The notes beneath the pieces were generated by a model that was not told the origin of the DNA, did no database searches, and worked only from the letters and a program-made list of their open reading frames with translations. The translations under genes and the position numbers were made by a program. 64,000 bases of DNA from CAVPDG01 sp963702535 (GTDB lineage: Bacteria > Chloroflexota > Anaerolineae > Anaerolineales > UBA4823), in assembly GCA_963702535.1 (NCBI GenBank), contig CAVPDG010000016.1:186001-250000 (forward strand). Reading direction: 5' to 3'. The first letter of the stretch is position 1. Each line of letters starts with the position of its first letter. This document shows positions 37,118 through 46,537 of the stretch, one piece after another.

Positions 37118-37918
37118 ATGGCTATTCTGACCCTGCTGACCGATTTTGGGCTGCTGGACGGCTACGTGGGGATCATGAAAGGCGTGATCTGGGGGATTGC
37201 GCCTGCGGTGCAGATCGCCGACCTCAGCCACGCCATTCCGGCCCAGGATGTCCTGCAAGGCGCGCTGACGTTGCAGCGCGCCGTACCCTATTTCCCCGTA
37301 GGGACAGTTCACCTGGCGGTAGTCGACCCTGGAGTGGGCACGAGCCGGAGGGCATTAGCAGGGCAATTGGGCGACCAGTACTTCGTAGGTCCCGATAACG
37401 GGTTGTTCAGCCTGGTGCAGGCGCAGGCTGAGGCGCACGGGGAAGCAGTCGAATGGGTGCACCTGGCGCGCCCTGAATATTGGCTGCCGCAAATCTCGAC
37501 CGTTTTCCACGGCAGGGATGTATTTGCCCCCGCAGCCGCCCACCTGACTAACGGCGTTCCCCTGAACAAGCTCGGCGAGCCCGTGCACGATGTGCTGCGC
37601 CTGGCGCTGCCTCAGCCCCAGCGCATTGCAGGTGGGTGGGCAGCCCAGGTCATCCATATCGATCATTTTGGCAACCTGGCGACCAACCTGCACCGGGACC
37701 TGGTCAGCCCAACACAGGTAAAGTACATAAGAATTCTCGGCAGGGAGATCACGAGAGTTGTGCGGGCTTATGGCGAGCGCCCCTCTGGTGAGCTGGTAGC
37801 CCTTTACGACAGCAGTGATTTGCTATCCATCGCGGTCGTCAACGGGAACGCCGCCGAGACGCTCCAGGCGAAGGTCGGCGATGCGGTCGAGGTTAGCCTC
37901 TCCTCAGCCGGTCGGTGA
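37118..37918 (+). CDS. SAM hydrolase/hydroxide adenosyltransferase (DUF62 family)
   Basis: 266 aa. The N-terminal domain begins ILTLLTDFGLLDGYVGIMKG and has DLSHAIPAQDV, VHLAVVDPGVGTSRR and GPDNGLF. The C-terminal barrel has VIHIDHFGNLATNL. Members of this family hydrolyse S-adenosylmethionine to adenosine and methionine. The ATG at 37118 has an AAGGAGGG site. Single gene between two hairpins. Confidence 0.88.
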   Translation: MAILTLLTDFGLLDGYVGIMKGVIWGIAPAVQIADLSHAIPAQDVLQGALTLQRAVPYFPVGTVHLAVVDPGVGTSRRALAGQLGDQYFVGPDNGLFSLVQAQAEAHGEAVEWVHLARPEYWLPQISTVFHGRDVFAPAAAHLTNGVPLNKLGEPVHDVLRLALPQPQRIAGGWAAQVIHIDHFGNLATNLHRDLVSPTQVKYIRILGREITRVVRAYGERPSGELVALYDSSDLLSIAVVNGNAAETLQAKVGDAVEVSLSSAGR

Positions 37919-37929
37919 AGAGAGCTCCT

Positions 37930-37976
37930 AAAAATAGGGTGCAGGGCGGGCGCAACCCGCCCTGCACCCTATTTTT
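37930..37976. terminator. 21-bp perfect bidirectional terminator
   Basis: Arms 37930-37950 and 37956-37976 are perfectly complementary around a 5-nt loop, with an A-run at the 5' end and a T-run at the 3' end. It separates two convergent genes. Confidence 0.85.
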
Positions 37977-37986
37977 CGGGAGTATC

Positions 37987-38673
37987 TTACTGGATCGAAT
38001 GAGTCATGGCATCCGCTGTTTTGCGCATGCGAATGGTCACGCCGACCGCCAGCCCCAATGAGACCAGGTAAACCAGACCGTAAGGCATCATGAAAACCTT
38101 CGGCAGGAAGAAAACCAGGGCGGTAAAGATCAGGAAGAGGTCAAACTCCACCCACGTCCAGGCGCGCAGCCTGCGCAAGTACTCCAAATCCGTGCCCTGC
38201 CGGCGCGCCATGGTCGATAAGCCGATGAAGAACAGCGCTAAGAACAGGAATTCTGTGGTCATCATAAGCTTGTCGAACCATGCTGGTGGCGTGACGCCTT
38301 CCCAGAAATTGATCCAGGACGGGATGGGCCACAGGATTTCCACGCCGTTGAACCAGATCAACAGGTCGAGCAGGATGTGCAGCAAAATACCGATCCCCAA
38401 GCCTATCCCCAGGTTGTTCCAGCGCGGCTGCCGGGTGAGGCGCGACACAATATAGAAGACGATCACCACAGCCAGGATCGTGAACAGGCTATGGGTAAAG
38501 GTGCGGTGCAGCCCTTCGGTGGGTAGTTTCGCTACGGTTGCCACAGCCACCGCCAGGTTATCGGCGTCAGGGAGCAGGCTGCCCAGCAGTATGCCCAACA
38601 TGAGCCAGGCGCGGTCCGGCGTCCATTTTCTGGCTGCCACACCAAGCATTGAATGAATTCCAGCTTGCGCCAT
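37987..38673 (-). CDS. membrane-bound metal-dependent hydrolase, YdjM/DUF457 family
   Basis: 228 aa with about six hydrophobic segments. Family landmarks are the early HSMLGV, LLGSLLPDADNL, HRTFTHSLF and LLHILLDLL, which supply the histidines and aspartates thought to bind metal. The biochemical role of the family is not well established. It precedes no other gene on this strand before the terminator and lies 12 nt downstream of the glycosyltransferase remnant. Confidence 0.75.
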   Translation of the reverse strand: MAQAGIHSMLGVAARKWTPDRAWLMLGILLGSLLPDADNLAVAVATVAKLPTEGLHRTFTHSLFTILAVVIVFYIVSRLTRQPRWNNLGIGLGIGILLHILLDLLIWFNGVEILWPIPSWINFWEGVTPPAWFDKLMMTTEFLFLALFFIGLSTMARRQGTDLEYLRRLRAWTWVEFDLFLIFTALVFFLPKVFMMPYGLVYLVSLGLAVGVTIRMRKTADAMTHSIQ

Positions 38674-38685
38674 AATAATCCTCCT

Positions 38686-40438
38686 TTACTGCTCAATCAG
38701 CTTGTAAATCGTCACGGTTGCTTGATAGTTTATCGTAGGATAGTAGCCCAGGAGCCAGCGCTCGCGGTCGATTTGAAACACTCGGCTCTGCTCGAGCTCA
38801 AATAGCTCGCTATTGCTCAAACCCAATTCTTTCGCAATATCGAATACCCCATCTGTGGCAACTCCCGTCCGCCCGGGTAGAGCAAGACAACTGGCTCTAT
38901 TATCCACCAAATACTCGTCCAGTTTGCCTGCCAGGTACCAGCGGTTCAATCCGGGATCGATCAAACCTCCCAGGTCCACAAGCGGTCGCTGACCATAATA
39001 GCGCAGGGCGCCAATATCGGATGCGGCGCAGGTTTCACCCTGGGCAAGATTCTCGCGCAAATACTCCGCAGCCGCAATGCGCACATGAAGCATATGCTCC
39101 AAATTGGCGTCATAAACTTTGTTCCAATAGACTGTGTTAGCCAGAGCAATAACCGCCAGGCCGGTCGCCAGCCAATACCGGAAGTGGGTTTGGCGTACAA
39201 GCCATAACCCCAGCCCCATAGCCAGCCATAAGCCGATGTGGTTCAGAGCAGCATAGCGGCTGGCGGTACCGATGGACGGCAAATAAACCAGGTAGACCAG
39301 ATTATGGATCACCATCCAGACCAGCAAGAGCAACAATGGCAGGCGTGCTTGATCTTGCGCCCAGCCCGGCGTCTTGAGGAACCTCACAAGCCTCGCCATG
39401 CTGACCCACATCAAGGGCAGAACTACAGCCACCAAACCCAGGATCGCCCAAACGGATAGCTTATAGCTGAAAGAGCCCAATCCGAGACTGATGTTGAGAT
39501 ATGGAGCGGGTAAGGCAAAACCTCCCAGGATAAACTCGATCATATACCCGGTCCAGATCAAAGGATAAGCCAAAGACGGGAGGCGGCTGATCAACCCCAA
39601 AGCCCTGTTGCTCTTTGCGGCAACTTAAATCGATGCGATCAGGCTGAAGTGTTTGCCCAAGCCACTGGTTGGTATGATATTGCCCGTACGCAGCCACAGG
39701 TAGAGGATCCAGGGGCAGCAGATCAACGCGGTGATGCCTCCAGCCACGAGCAGCCCGCCTCGAACTGACCGGTAGCGCCAGACATCCAACAGTGCTATCG
39801 CCAGGACCAGGGCTACTCCCTCCAGGCGGGTGATGATCAACAGTCCCAGCGCTGCCCCCAACCATCCCCAGCGTTGATCGCGGTAGAACAACAACGCCAG
39901 GACTCCCAGCGCCAGGAAGAGCATCGTCTCCATACCGCTTCAGCGCGAACCACAGCATATGTCCGGAAAGGACCACCAACAGAGCGGCGACCAGGGCTAC
40001 CCAGGCTGGGAGGAGTGGGCGCAGCAGGGAATACAATCCGACCCCAACCACAGCCAGAGAGGCCAGTCCTACCAGCTTGGCAACCCAATGCATAGACAGA
40101 CCCGCCCAATTTCCGGCAGCCAGGATCAATACCCATAACAGGCTGGATGTGCCAACGCCTTTCTCGGCCGGCGAATTGAAGAAGAGACCCCCGTGCTGCG
40201 AGAGATTCTCGGCATAGACGAAGTGGATATAGGTATCGTCCATAGGGAATTCCAGCCAGGAAGGTCGCAGGAATAAGCTCGCAACGGCTAGGATGGCGAT
40301 CACGATGACGGTATTGGCGAGCCAGTCAATCGATATGATTGGGAACGATAAGGCTGGCAGGGTACGGTCCATACCCCGTCTTTTAGTAATCGTGTTGGAG
40401 CGCAATCTGCTGTACATGAGAACCCGACCCTTGTCCAT
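38686..40438 (-). pseudogene. PMT/GT39-like membrane glycosyltransferase, broken by a frameshift and a stop
   Basis: Three segments make one polytopic protein of about 583 aa. The N-terminal part has the acidic motif FPMDDTYIHFVYAENLSQHG and VGTSSLLWV. After ALKRYG one extra base (about 39939) shifts to the frame METMLFLALGVLALLFY. A TAA at 39625-39627 then interrupts, and the same frame resumes at GLISRLPSLAYPLIWTG and runs to the C-terminal GALRYYGQRPLVDLGGLIDP. The DDxY motif and membrane layout resemble lipid-linked-sugar glycosyltransferases. Frameshift plus nonsense codon makes true decay more likely here than elsewhere. Confidence 0.7.
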
Positions 40439-40454
40439 CGCAGCGCGTCCCAGC

Positions 40455-40811
40455 TTAAACCACCGGCGCCCAGTCAAGCCTGGATAGCACGATGATCGTA
40501 ACGACCACCACTCCAAGCAACGCTCCCAGGAATGCACCTAGTAGCGCGCCGATCCGAAACCGGGTAAGCCGGGGGAATAATTCTCCGCCGGCAACACCGC
40601 TTATGGCGCCAAGACCAGCCACCGGGATGATACATGGGAAGATTCCCGTTACAGCCAGGAATATGCTTTCCCCAATGCCTGGATCAGGCAGTTCCTTAAA
40701 GCCCAGCTGGTTCATCAGGATATAAAATCCATAGAAGGCTGGCAATGCCAGTATCCCTCCAGTGATGGCTCCGATGATGATTTCAAGGAAAATCGATCTC
40801 GTTTTATTCAT
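40455..40811 (-). CDS. small membrane protein of unknown function
   Basis: 118 aa with three or four hydrophobic segments (IFLEIIIGAITGGILALPAF; then VTGIFPCIIPVAGLGAISGV; then LLGAFLGALLGVVVVTIIVL) separated by Gly-rich turns. No recognised family. It lies 16 nt upstream of the glycosyltransferase remnant in the same direction. A copy of the triple TGCCA box (40892-40928) lies 81 bp before its start. Confidence 0.6.
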   Translation of the reverse strand: MNKTRSIFLEIIIGAITGGILALPAFYGFYILMNQLGFKELPDPGIGESIFLAVTGIFPCIIPVAGLGAISGVAGGELFPRLTRFRIGALLGAFLGALLGVVVVTIIVLSRLDWAPVV

Positions 40812-40891
40812 TGCATCCTCACGTCAACGCCTCGCTTGTGGAAATTTCTTTACCGAGGCCTTGTTGACAGCTACAGATTGCATCAAAATTA

Positions 40892-40928
40892 CTGCCAAAA
40901 CAAGCGGTTTTACTGCCAAAAGACGCCA
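40892..40928 (-). promoter_or_regulatory. triple TGCCA box, copy A
   Basis: CTGCCA at 40892 and 40913 (21-bp spacing) and ACGCCA at 40923 (10 bp further). Same spacing as copies B, C and D. Upstream of the small membrane protein gene. Confidence 0.6.
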
Positions 40929-41038
40929 AATTCTTGGTGAGGGGCAGGTCTGTTCAGGTAGAGATGATTTCTTTTCAACAGCTAATCTGGTATGAGGAAT
41001 ACGCCAGCTGAAGCACAGACCTGCCCCTGCAATCCCCC

Positions 41039-42787
41039 CTAAACACCCGCTGGCGAGACCGCTACCGAGGTCTTCTGCTCTGCCTTGAGCGGCGGGTTCA
41101 CAATCATCGCCAGCCCGGCAGCGATGATGGCGGTGATCACCAGGGCGGTCAGGAAGCTGATTTCCTGGATAGAGAACATGATCATGATGTACCACAGCAC
41201 AGCAAAGTTCATGCGCTGGATCATGAAGCCGAAGAAATAGAACAGGAAATACACCACCAGACCACCCAGCAGAAAGAACAGGATGTCCAGGAGGCGCCCG
41301 GAGCCCTTGCGCACACCGATCAGGAGCCAGAATAGCAGCGGGATGAAGAACAGCAGGGAGAAGGGATTGAGCGCCAGAACATAGATTCCCGCTAAGCCGA
41401 CCACAAACAAGCCAAAGCTCTTAATCATGCCGCCGGCGGGTGTGGGCGGATACGCAGCGGAACGCTTCACCAACCAGCGCCCCAGGAACAGAAACACACC
41501 CATGCCGGCAAGGAACATTAGGACCGCCGGCCAGTGGGGGTTGAGCGTCTCTGGGTCTTTCGTCGTGGCGGGATAAAGCTCGTATTTATCCATCAAGCCA
41601 ACCGCCACAAACAGGTATAGGAGCAGGACCGACATCACCAGCGGCAGCCACAAACCCAGGAAATGGGGCAGCACACTCTGCCAGCCGCGCAGCTTCTCTT
41701 TCAGCTTTCGATCACCAGCGAGATAGCTGCCCAAGAAGAACAGCGCCACAAAGCCGATCAGCAGGACCCACAACGAGGCGCCGCGTAATACCTGGCGGCT
41801 GCCTTCGAAGTACAGGTAAGGACCCAACTCGCGCGGAAAGGTCTGCATCGAGAGCAGCTGGCGGACCAGCGCCTCGGGAATGCGCCCGCTCTGGTAGAGC
41901 ACATCCGCCGATTGGTACTTCATCAGGTCCTCCGGCGAATGGTACGTCTGCCAGTTTAGTTCCCCATCCTCAGGCGCCATGCCCCCGGCAAAACCGACCG
42001 CCGGCACGCCCGCCGCCACGAACGGACCCTGATCCATGAAGGACAGCGGCACAGCCTGACCGGTCGTCTGGTCCAGCACGGACCTTACTTTGGGCACCCA
42101 CAGGTCGCCTGCGGCGCGAGCGGCTTCCCCTGCCAGCAGTTGCAGCCACAGTGGGGTTACCTTGCGGAATTGCCCCACCGCCTCCATATCCATGCTGTTG
42201 TAAAAGTACTTGCCCAGGTTGTCCAGGGAGATAGCTGCGATGATATCGTCCGGATTGGCGTGCGTCTGGACATAGCGCCGCGAGCCGAGCATGCCCCACT
42301 CTTCCGCGTCTGTGGCGATGAAGACCAGCGTATAGGGCGGCTTGCCTTCGGATCCGAAGATCTCAGCCAGGTGCAAAAGGATGGAGATGCCAGAGCCGTC
42401 GTTATCGGCGCCCTGCACCGTCAGCGGCGACTGGTCGTGATGGGCAGCCACCACAATCTCCTTGGACGACTCGCCCGGCAGCTTACACACCACATTGCGC
42501 AAGGGCAATGGCTTGCTGAAGTTGATCACCTGCCACTCGTCGACCTGGCATTCCCAGCCGGAGCCCGTGAGCTGCTCCTTGAGCCACTCGACTGCCAGCT
42601 TGCTGTTGGGCATGCCGCTGGAGCGGTTTGGGAACTTCGTGACAAATTCCTCTTCGAGCGCATAAGCGCGCTGACCATCAAAACGCAGCTTCGCTGGATC
42701 GTAAGTCGCCTGGATCTGCGGCGCAGCGCTGCAGGCTGCCAACAGGAATACACAAAGCAACCACAAGATCATTTTTTTGGCGCACAT
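41039..42787 (-). CDS. M28-family zinc peptidase lipoprotein with C-terminal membrane domain
   Basis: 582 aa. The signal peptide ends in a lipobox (LLAACSAA). The M28 catalytic domain has AAHHDQSPL, GADNDGSGISILL (metal Asp), TDAEEWGMLGS (catalytic Glu) and a late TYHSPED histidine, so the two-zinc site looks complete. From about residue 335 there are seven or eight membrane helices. Related proteins are aminopeptidase-like and act outside the cytoplasmic membrane. It is the last gene of a five-gene minus-strand run beginning with PAP2 at 46425. Confidence 0.85.
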   Translation of the reverse strand: MCAKKMILWLLCVFLLAACSAAPQIQATYDPAKLRFDGQRAYALEEEFVTKFPNRSSGMPNSKLAVEWLKEQLTGSGWECQVDEWQVINFSKPLPLRNVVCKLPGESSKEIVVAAHHDQSPLTVQGADNDGSGISILLHLAEIFGSEGKPPYTLVFIATDAEEWGMLGSRRYVQTHANPDDIIAAISLDNLGKYFYNSMDMEAVGQFRKVTPLWLQLLAGEAARAAGDLWVPKVRSVLDQTTGQAVPLSFMDQGPFVAAGVPAVGFAGGMAPEDGELNWQTYHSPEDLMKYQSADVLYQSGRIPEALVRQLLSMQTFPRELGPYLYFEGSRQVLRGASLWVLLIGFVALFFLGSYLAGDRKLKEKLRGWQSVLPHFLGLWLPLVMSVLLLYLFVAVGLMDKYELYPATTKDPETLNPHWPAVLMFLAGMGVFLFLGRWLVKRSAAYPPTPAGGMIKSFGLFVVGLAGIYVLALNPFSLLFFIPLLFWLLIGVRKGSGRLLDILFFLLGGLVVYFLFYFFGFMIQRMNFAVLWYIMIMFSIQEISFLTALVITAIIAAGLAMIVNPPLKAEQKTSVAVSPAGV

Positions 42788-42800
42788 CGTGTGCCTCCTT

Positions 42801-43145
42801 CTAATCGGACAGTATCTTGAGTTTGGTTAATAATTTCACCCACCATTTGGGTCGCTTCCATTTTCTGGGCTCGGATTGGAGTACGCGCGCCTGCCAATCC
42901 GGGTGCTGGCTCAAAATCTTCAAATTTGCCGGGGAGCTTAGCGCCCAGTAAGCCATCTCCCGCACTTTGAATTCACAATCGCGTTGCATCACGTCGATCA
43001 AAGCATTCACCTCCTGATCGTCGCCAGGAGTCAGATAGCCTAACTCCTGAGCAGCTTTTCTTCGTATTTCTGCTTCGGGGCTTTGCAGGTCGGCGATGAG
43101 ATCTTCCTCACGAAGCGTTACCGTCTTATCCATGGGGCGCTTCAT
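42801..43145 (-). CDS. HEAT-repeat-like small protein
   Basis: 114 aa. Helical pairs typical of HEAT/PBS-lyase repeats are seen in LIADLQSPEAEIRRKAAQEL and VNALIDVMQRDCEFKVREMA. The C-terminus is basic (RKWKRPKWWVKLLTK). It is probably a protein-interaction module. It sits 10 nt from the aminotransferase and 13 nt from the peptidase gene, within the same operon. Confidence 0.6.
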   Translation of the reverse strand: MKRPMDKTVTLREEDLIADLQSPEAEIRRKAAQELGYLTPGDDQEVNALIDVMQRDCEFKVREMAYWALSSPANLKILSQHPDWQARVLQSEPRKWKRPKWWVKLLTKLKILSD

Positions 43146-43155
43146 TCCGGCGCCC

Positions 43156-44407
43156 TTATTGAAGCGCGGATTCCAGGCTTGAGATCATCCCATCCAGGAT
43201 CCCCAGCACCTGCCGGGCTTCTTCTTCCTGGATGATCAATGGCGGCAGGATCTGGATCACCGAGGGATCGTTATTGGCATAAATCGTCAGCAAGCCGGCG
43301 TGGAAACCAGCCACTGTCATCCATGGACCGCAGCGCTGATCAATAAACTTCAAACCCATCATCAAGCCGCGCTGGCGCATCCTCCGCCAACACCCGCGGG
43401 TGCTTTTCCCGCAGCCCAGCAAAGCCATCTGCAAAGACAGCGGCTATCTCATTCACATGCTCCAGGAAGCCCGGCTCTTCCAGCATCTCCAACACCTCCA
43501 GGGCTACGAAACAACCCACCTCAGCGCCGCCGAAGGTTGAGATATGGATGAAGGGATTTTCGTGCAGAAAGGGGTCGAGATGGTCAGCGTAAAGCGTGGC
43601 AGAGATGGGGTAGATGCCCCCGGAGAGGCCCTTGCCAGTGACGATGATGTCGGGCGCCACGCCGTACGTATCAATGCCCCATACCTTGCCGCAGCGACCC
43701 AGCCCGGTCTGCACCTCATCCATGATCATGACCGCCCCTCGCTGGTCGCAAAGGTGGCGCACGCCTGCATAGAAATCTTCCGGCGGGATGGCGATACCCA
43801 GCGTGGCGGGTATGGTCTCGAAGATCACCGCCGCCGTGTCGTCGTCCATGACAGCCTCCAGCGCGCTCAAATCACCGAAAGGCACCTGGAGGAAGCCGGG
43901 TGAGAGCGGCTCGAAGGGCTTGCGATAGGTCTCGTCGCCGGCGGCCAGGGCAAGCCCGGTATGACCGTGATAGCCGCCCAGGGCAGAGATGACCTTCGTC
44001 TTGCGGGTATGGGCGCGCGCCAGCTTTAGCGCCAGGTCGATCGCCTCGCCGCCGGAGACGCCGAAGACGACGCGCTTGATCTCCCCCGGCGAGAGCTGCG
44101 CCAGGCGCTCGGCGAGGGCGGCGCGCGGGGCGCTCATCAGGTGGTGGTTGCCGATGTCGTAGCACGCCAGGGCGCGCTGCAGAGCGTCTATGATGCGCGG
44201 GTTGCGGTGCCCCAGGTTGAAGACCCCGCCATTGCAGTGGCAATTGATCAGCCGCTTGCCGTTGATATCCGAGAGATAGATCCCCTCCCGCTCGCCGCCG
44301 ACGAAATCGATGCCTGCTTGAGAGAAGAAGGCGGCTTTACCGCTGGAGACATGCCGGGCAAAACGATCTATGATCTCTGCTTTAGGCTCGTGCACATCCT
44401 TTGACAT
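43156..44407 (-). pseudogene. class III PLP-dependent aminotransferase, frameshifted near the C-terminus
   Basis: Acetylornithine/putrescine-type aminotransferase. It has FGVSGGEAIDLALKLAR, ALGGYHGHTGLAL, the PLP aspartate region MIMDEVQTGLGR and the Schiff-base lysine in IIVTGKGLSGGIYP. At about 43379-43384 an extra base breaks the frame; the next frame continues RQRGLMMGLKFIDQ and AGLLTIYANNDPSVIQILPP to the normal end. About 416 aa if repaired. The ATG at 44407 has a GGAAGG site. Substrate unknown; the neighbours (PAP2 phosphatase, unknown 336-aa protein) hint at a lipid or amine modification pathway. Confidence 0.85.
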
Positions 44408-44435
44408 AAGCACCTTCCTGAACCCTTGATTCAGT

Positions 44436-45446
44436 TCACCGCTTGATCTTGCCTGGCAAGATGTAGGGGTACTCCTTGCCCAGCATCTGCTTGCGCACGA
44501 AGCGGTCGAAACGGCGCATGCCCAGGTACAGACGCCAGATGAGCTCGTCCTCGCGGTAGTAATCGCTCACTTCCTTCTCCGCGATCTCAGCCATGCCCAA
44601 ATCGGCGCCATCCCCCTTGATATAAGTATTGGCTGCTGCCACCAGTTCGGGAACCAGCTCCGAGCGCTGCTCCTTGTAGAAATTGGCGATCAAATCGATC
44701 GTGACCTTGCGTGGGTCATAATAGCGAGTGACGACATCCTGCAGGAACAGGATGCGCAGAATCCACGCCAGGTAAGGCGGCGCCGAGCGCAAGAAGAGCT
44801 CGGCGTCCAGCTGTTCCACACCGTTCAGTCGCATGATGGGTGTGCTGGTGTCGATGTACAACAGGCTGGCATCCTGGCTCAAGGCGGGATGAGCTGGGTC
44901 GAAGCCCTCGATCGCCCAGTTGGAGATCTGCCCATCGATGCCCACCTGGCATTGCGCATGGGTGTGATTGAAGTCCCACACCTTGTGCAGCTCGAGCAAA
45001 GCCAGACGGAAGAGGTGCACAATCTCCGCCGGCGAGAGGAACTTAAGGGCGTTGTTGCCGATGGAGGCCGGTAGCAGCCGCTTCTGAATGATGTAGAAGA
45101 CCGGGCGCCCGCTCTCGCACACGAACAGGGCGTAGCCATAGGGCGGCAGGCGCAGCCCAATCTGGTTTTCCAGCACATGGTTGTATTCTAAATACGTGTC
45201 CACGTAGGGTTTCAGCTCGTCGAGCGTCTCGAAGCAGCACATACGCTTGAACGCCAGCTCGCGCAAGCCCTCCACCTGGATCTCGAAGACTGTGCTGATC
45301 TCGCCGTAACCCAGCACGTGGCATGGGATCTGGCTCGCCTGCGGGTTGAGCGGGTCCAGGCCGCGCTCGAACTCCTGGAGCAGGCTGCTTTGAACCTCAT
45401 AGCCGGTTGGGGCTTGAAAACTGAGCCCAGAAGATTGAGTGATCAT
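44436..45446 (-). CDS. 336-aa protein of unknown function, weakly kinase-like
   Basis: No confident family. Visible stretches are HVLGYGEISTVFEIQVEGLR (resembling a glycine-rich loop), LAFKRMCCFET (a possible lysine), QCQVGIDGQISNWAIEGFD and LLYIDTSTP. Together these recall the order of an aminoglycoside-phosphotransferase/protein-kinase-like fold (loop, Lys, D-x(4)-N, Asp). This is inference only. It lies 7 nt after PAP2 and 28 nt before the aminotransferase, so it is almost certainly co-expressed with them. Confidence 0.6.
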   Translation of the reverse strand: MITQSSGLSFQAPTGYEVQSSLLQEFERGLDPLNPQASQIPCHVLGYGEISTVFEIQVEGLRELAFKRMCCFETLDELKPYVDTYLEYNHVLENQIGLRLPPYGYALFVCESGRPVFYIIQKRLLPASIGNNALKFLSPAEIVHLFRLALLELHKVWDFNHTHAQCQVGIDGQISNWAIEGFDPAHPALSQDASLLYIDTSTPIMRLNGVEQLDAELFLRSAPPYLAWILRILFLQDVVTRYYDPRKVTIDLIANFYKEQRSELVPELVAAANTYIKGDGADLGMAEIAEKEVSDYYREDELIWRLYLGMRRFDRFVRKQMLGKEYPYILPGKIKR

Positions 45447-45453
45447 ATGCGCC

Positions 45454-46425
45454 TCACTTGCCAGCCGGCTCTGCCAGCTTTAGCTTCAAGAAGACCCACG
45501 GCGCGCCGAAAATCGCCCAAAAAGCGACGGCGCTGTAGCGGATATAGCGCAAAACCAGCCCGATGGCGCTCTCATCTGCCGCCAGCAAGCCGAAGAGCAC
45601 ATCCAGCCCAAAGTAGATCACGAGCAGGCCGGCAATCCCCAGCAGATAGCGGAGGATAAGCTGCCAGCCTGCACCGCGCACCTGGAAATTGGCATGCGTC
45701 CGCATCAGAGCGTAGCCGGTCGCAGCGCCGAAGAGGGCGCCCGCCAGCGTAAAGTAATGGGAGAGGCTGCGCGCTTGCAGTGCGAACTGCGCCCAATCTG
45801 GCGGATCTGGAAAGGGCGCGATGAGCAAGCCGATGACCCAGCCAACCAGGACCATCAGGACTGAAACGGCAAAACCGGTCCCGATCTGCCCGCCGGTGGA
45901 GAGCTTCTCCAGCCTGGATGAGACCCACTTATCACCCTTGGCGAAGATCACGATCATCACAAGACCGATTAGCCAGCCTGCCAACACATCCGTGGGGAAG
46001 TGAACCGCCAGATACAGGCGCGAGATGCCGATCATCAACACAACCACGATCGACAGAGCCCACAACCAGTCCTTTTTCAGGCGGTACGCCAGGTAGCCCC
46101 ACACTGCAAGCGAATCACTGGCATGACTGGATGGGATGCCATAAGAGGTTTCCTCCGCCAAACGCTTGACGTCACCGATCCAGTAAGGGCGCGGCTGGTG
46201 CAGGAGCTGCTTGAAGCCCAGCACGACGAAATCGGTGCTGATCAGCACCAGCAGCAGGCGAAAGCCGGTCTCTGCGCTGATCACCCAATACACGAACGGG
46301 ATCAGGAGCAGGTAGAACTCGATCGTCCCCAGGAAGCTGAAGAACTTCATCACGCCATCGAGGACGGGGCTCATCGTCTGCAAACCCTGGATAAGCTGGA
46401 TTCCGAGGTTATAGATCGGGTTCAT
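45454..46425 (-). CDS. PAP2-superfamily membrane phosphatase
   Basis: 323 aa. The phosphatase signature is complete: KQLLHQPRP, then SSHASDS, then SRLYLAVHFPTDVLAG, among several membrane helices; four more helices follow the catalytic core. These enzymes dephosphorylate lipid phosphates such as undecaprenyl-, phosphatidyl- or sphingoid phosphates. First gene of the five-gene run. Confidence 0.88.
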   Translation of the reverse strand: MNPIYNLGIQLIQGLQTMSPVLDGVMKFFSFLGTIEFYLLLIPFVYWVISAETGFRLLLVLISTDFVVLGFKQLLHQPRPYWIGDVKRLAEETSYGIPSSHASDSLAVWGYLAYRLKKDWLWALSIVVVLMIGISRLYLAVHFPTDVLAGWLIGLVMIVIFAKGDKWVSSRLEKLSTGGQIGTGFAVSVLMVLVGWVIGLLIAPFPDPPDWAQFALQARSLSHYFTLAGALFGAATGYALMRTHANFQVRGAGWQLILRYLLGIAGLLVIYFGLDVLFGLLAADESAIGLVLRYIRYSAVAFWAIFGAPWVFLKLKLAEPAGK

Positions 46426-46537
46426 GGGAAGTCTCCTGATTCCTAGATCCGGTTTTTATGCGCGGATTACCAGAAGCCAACTTTGCTTCGCTCGTCATCA
46501 CTTTAATATTGACCAATGAGCTGGCACATCCCACGCT

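Noticed and set aside
40824..41195. 123-aa minus-strand frame
   Set aside because: Overlaps the end of the M28 peptidase gene and the TGCCA box; composition is that of an out-of-frame translation.
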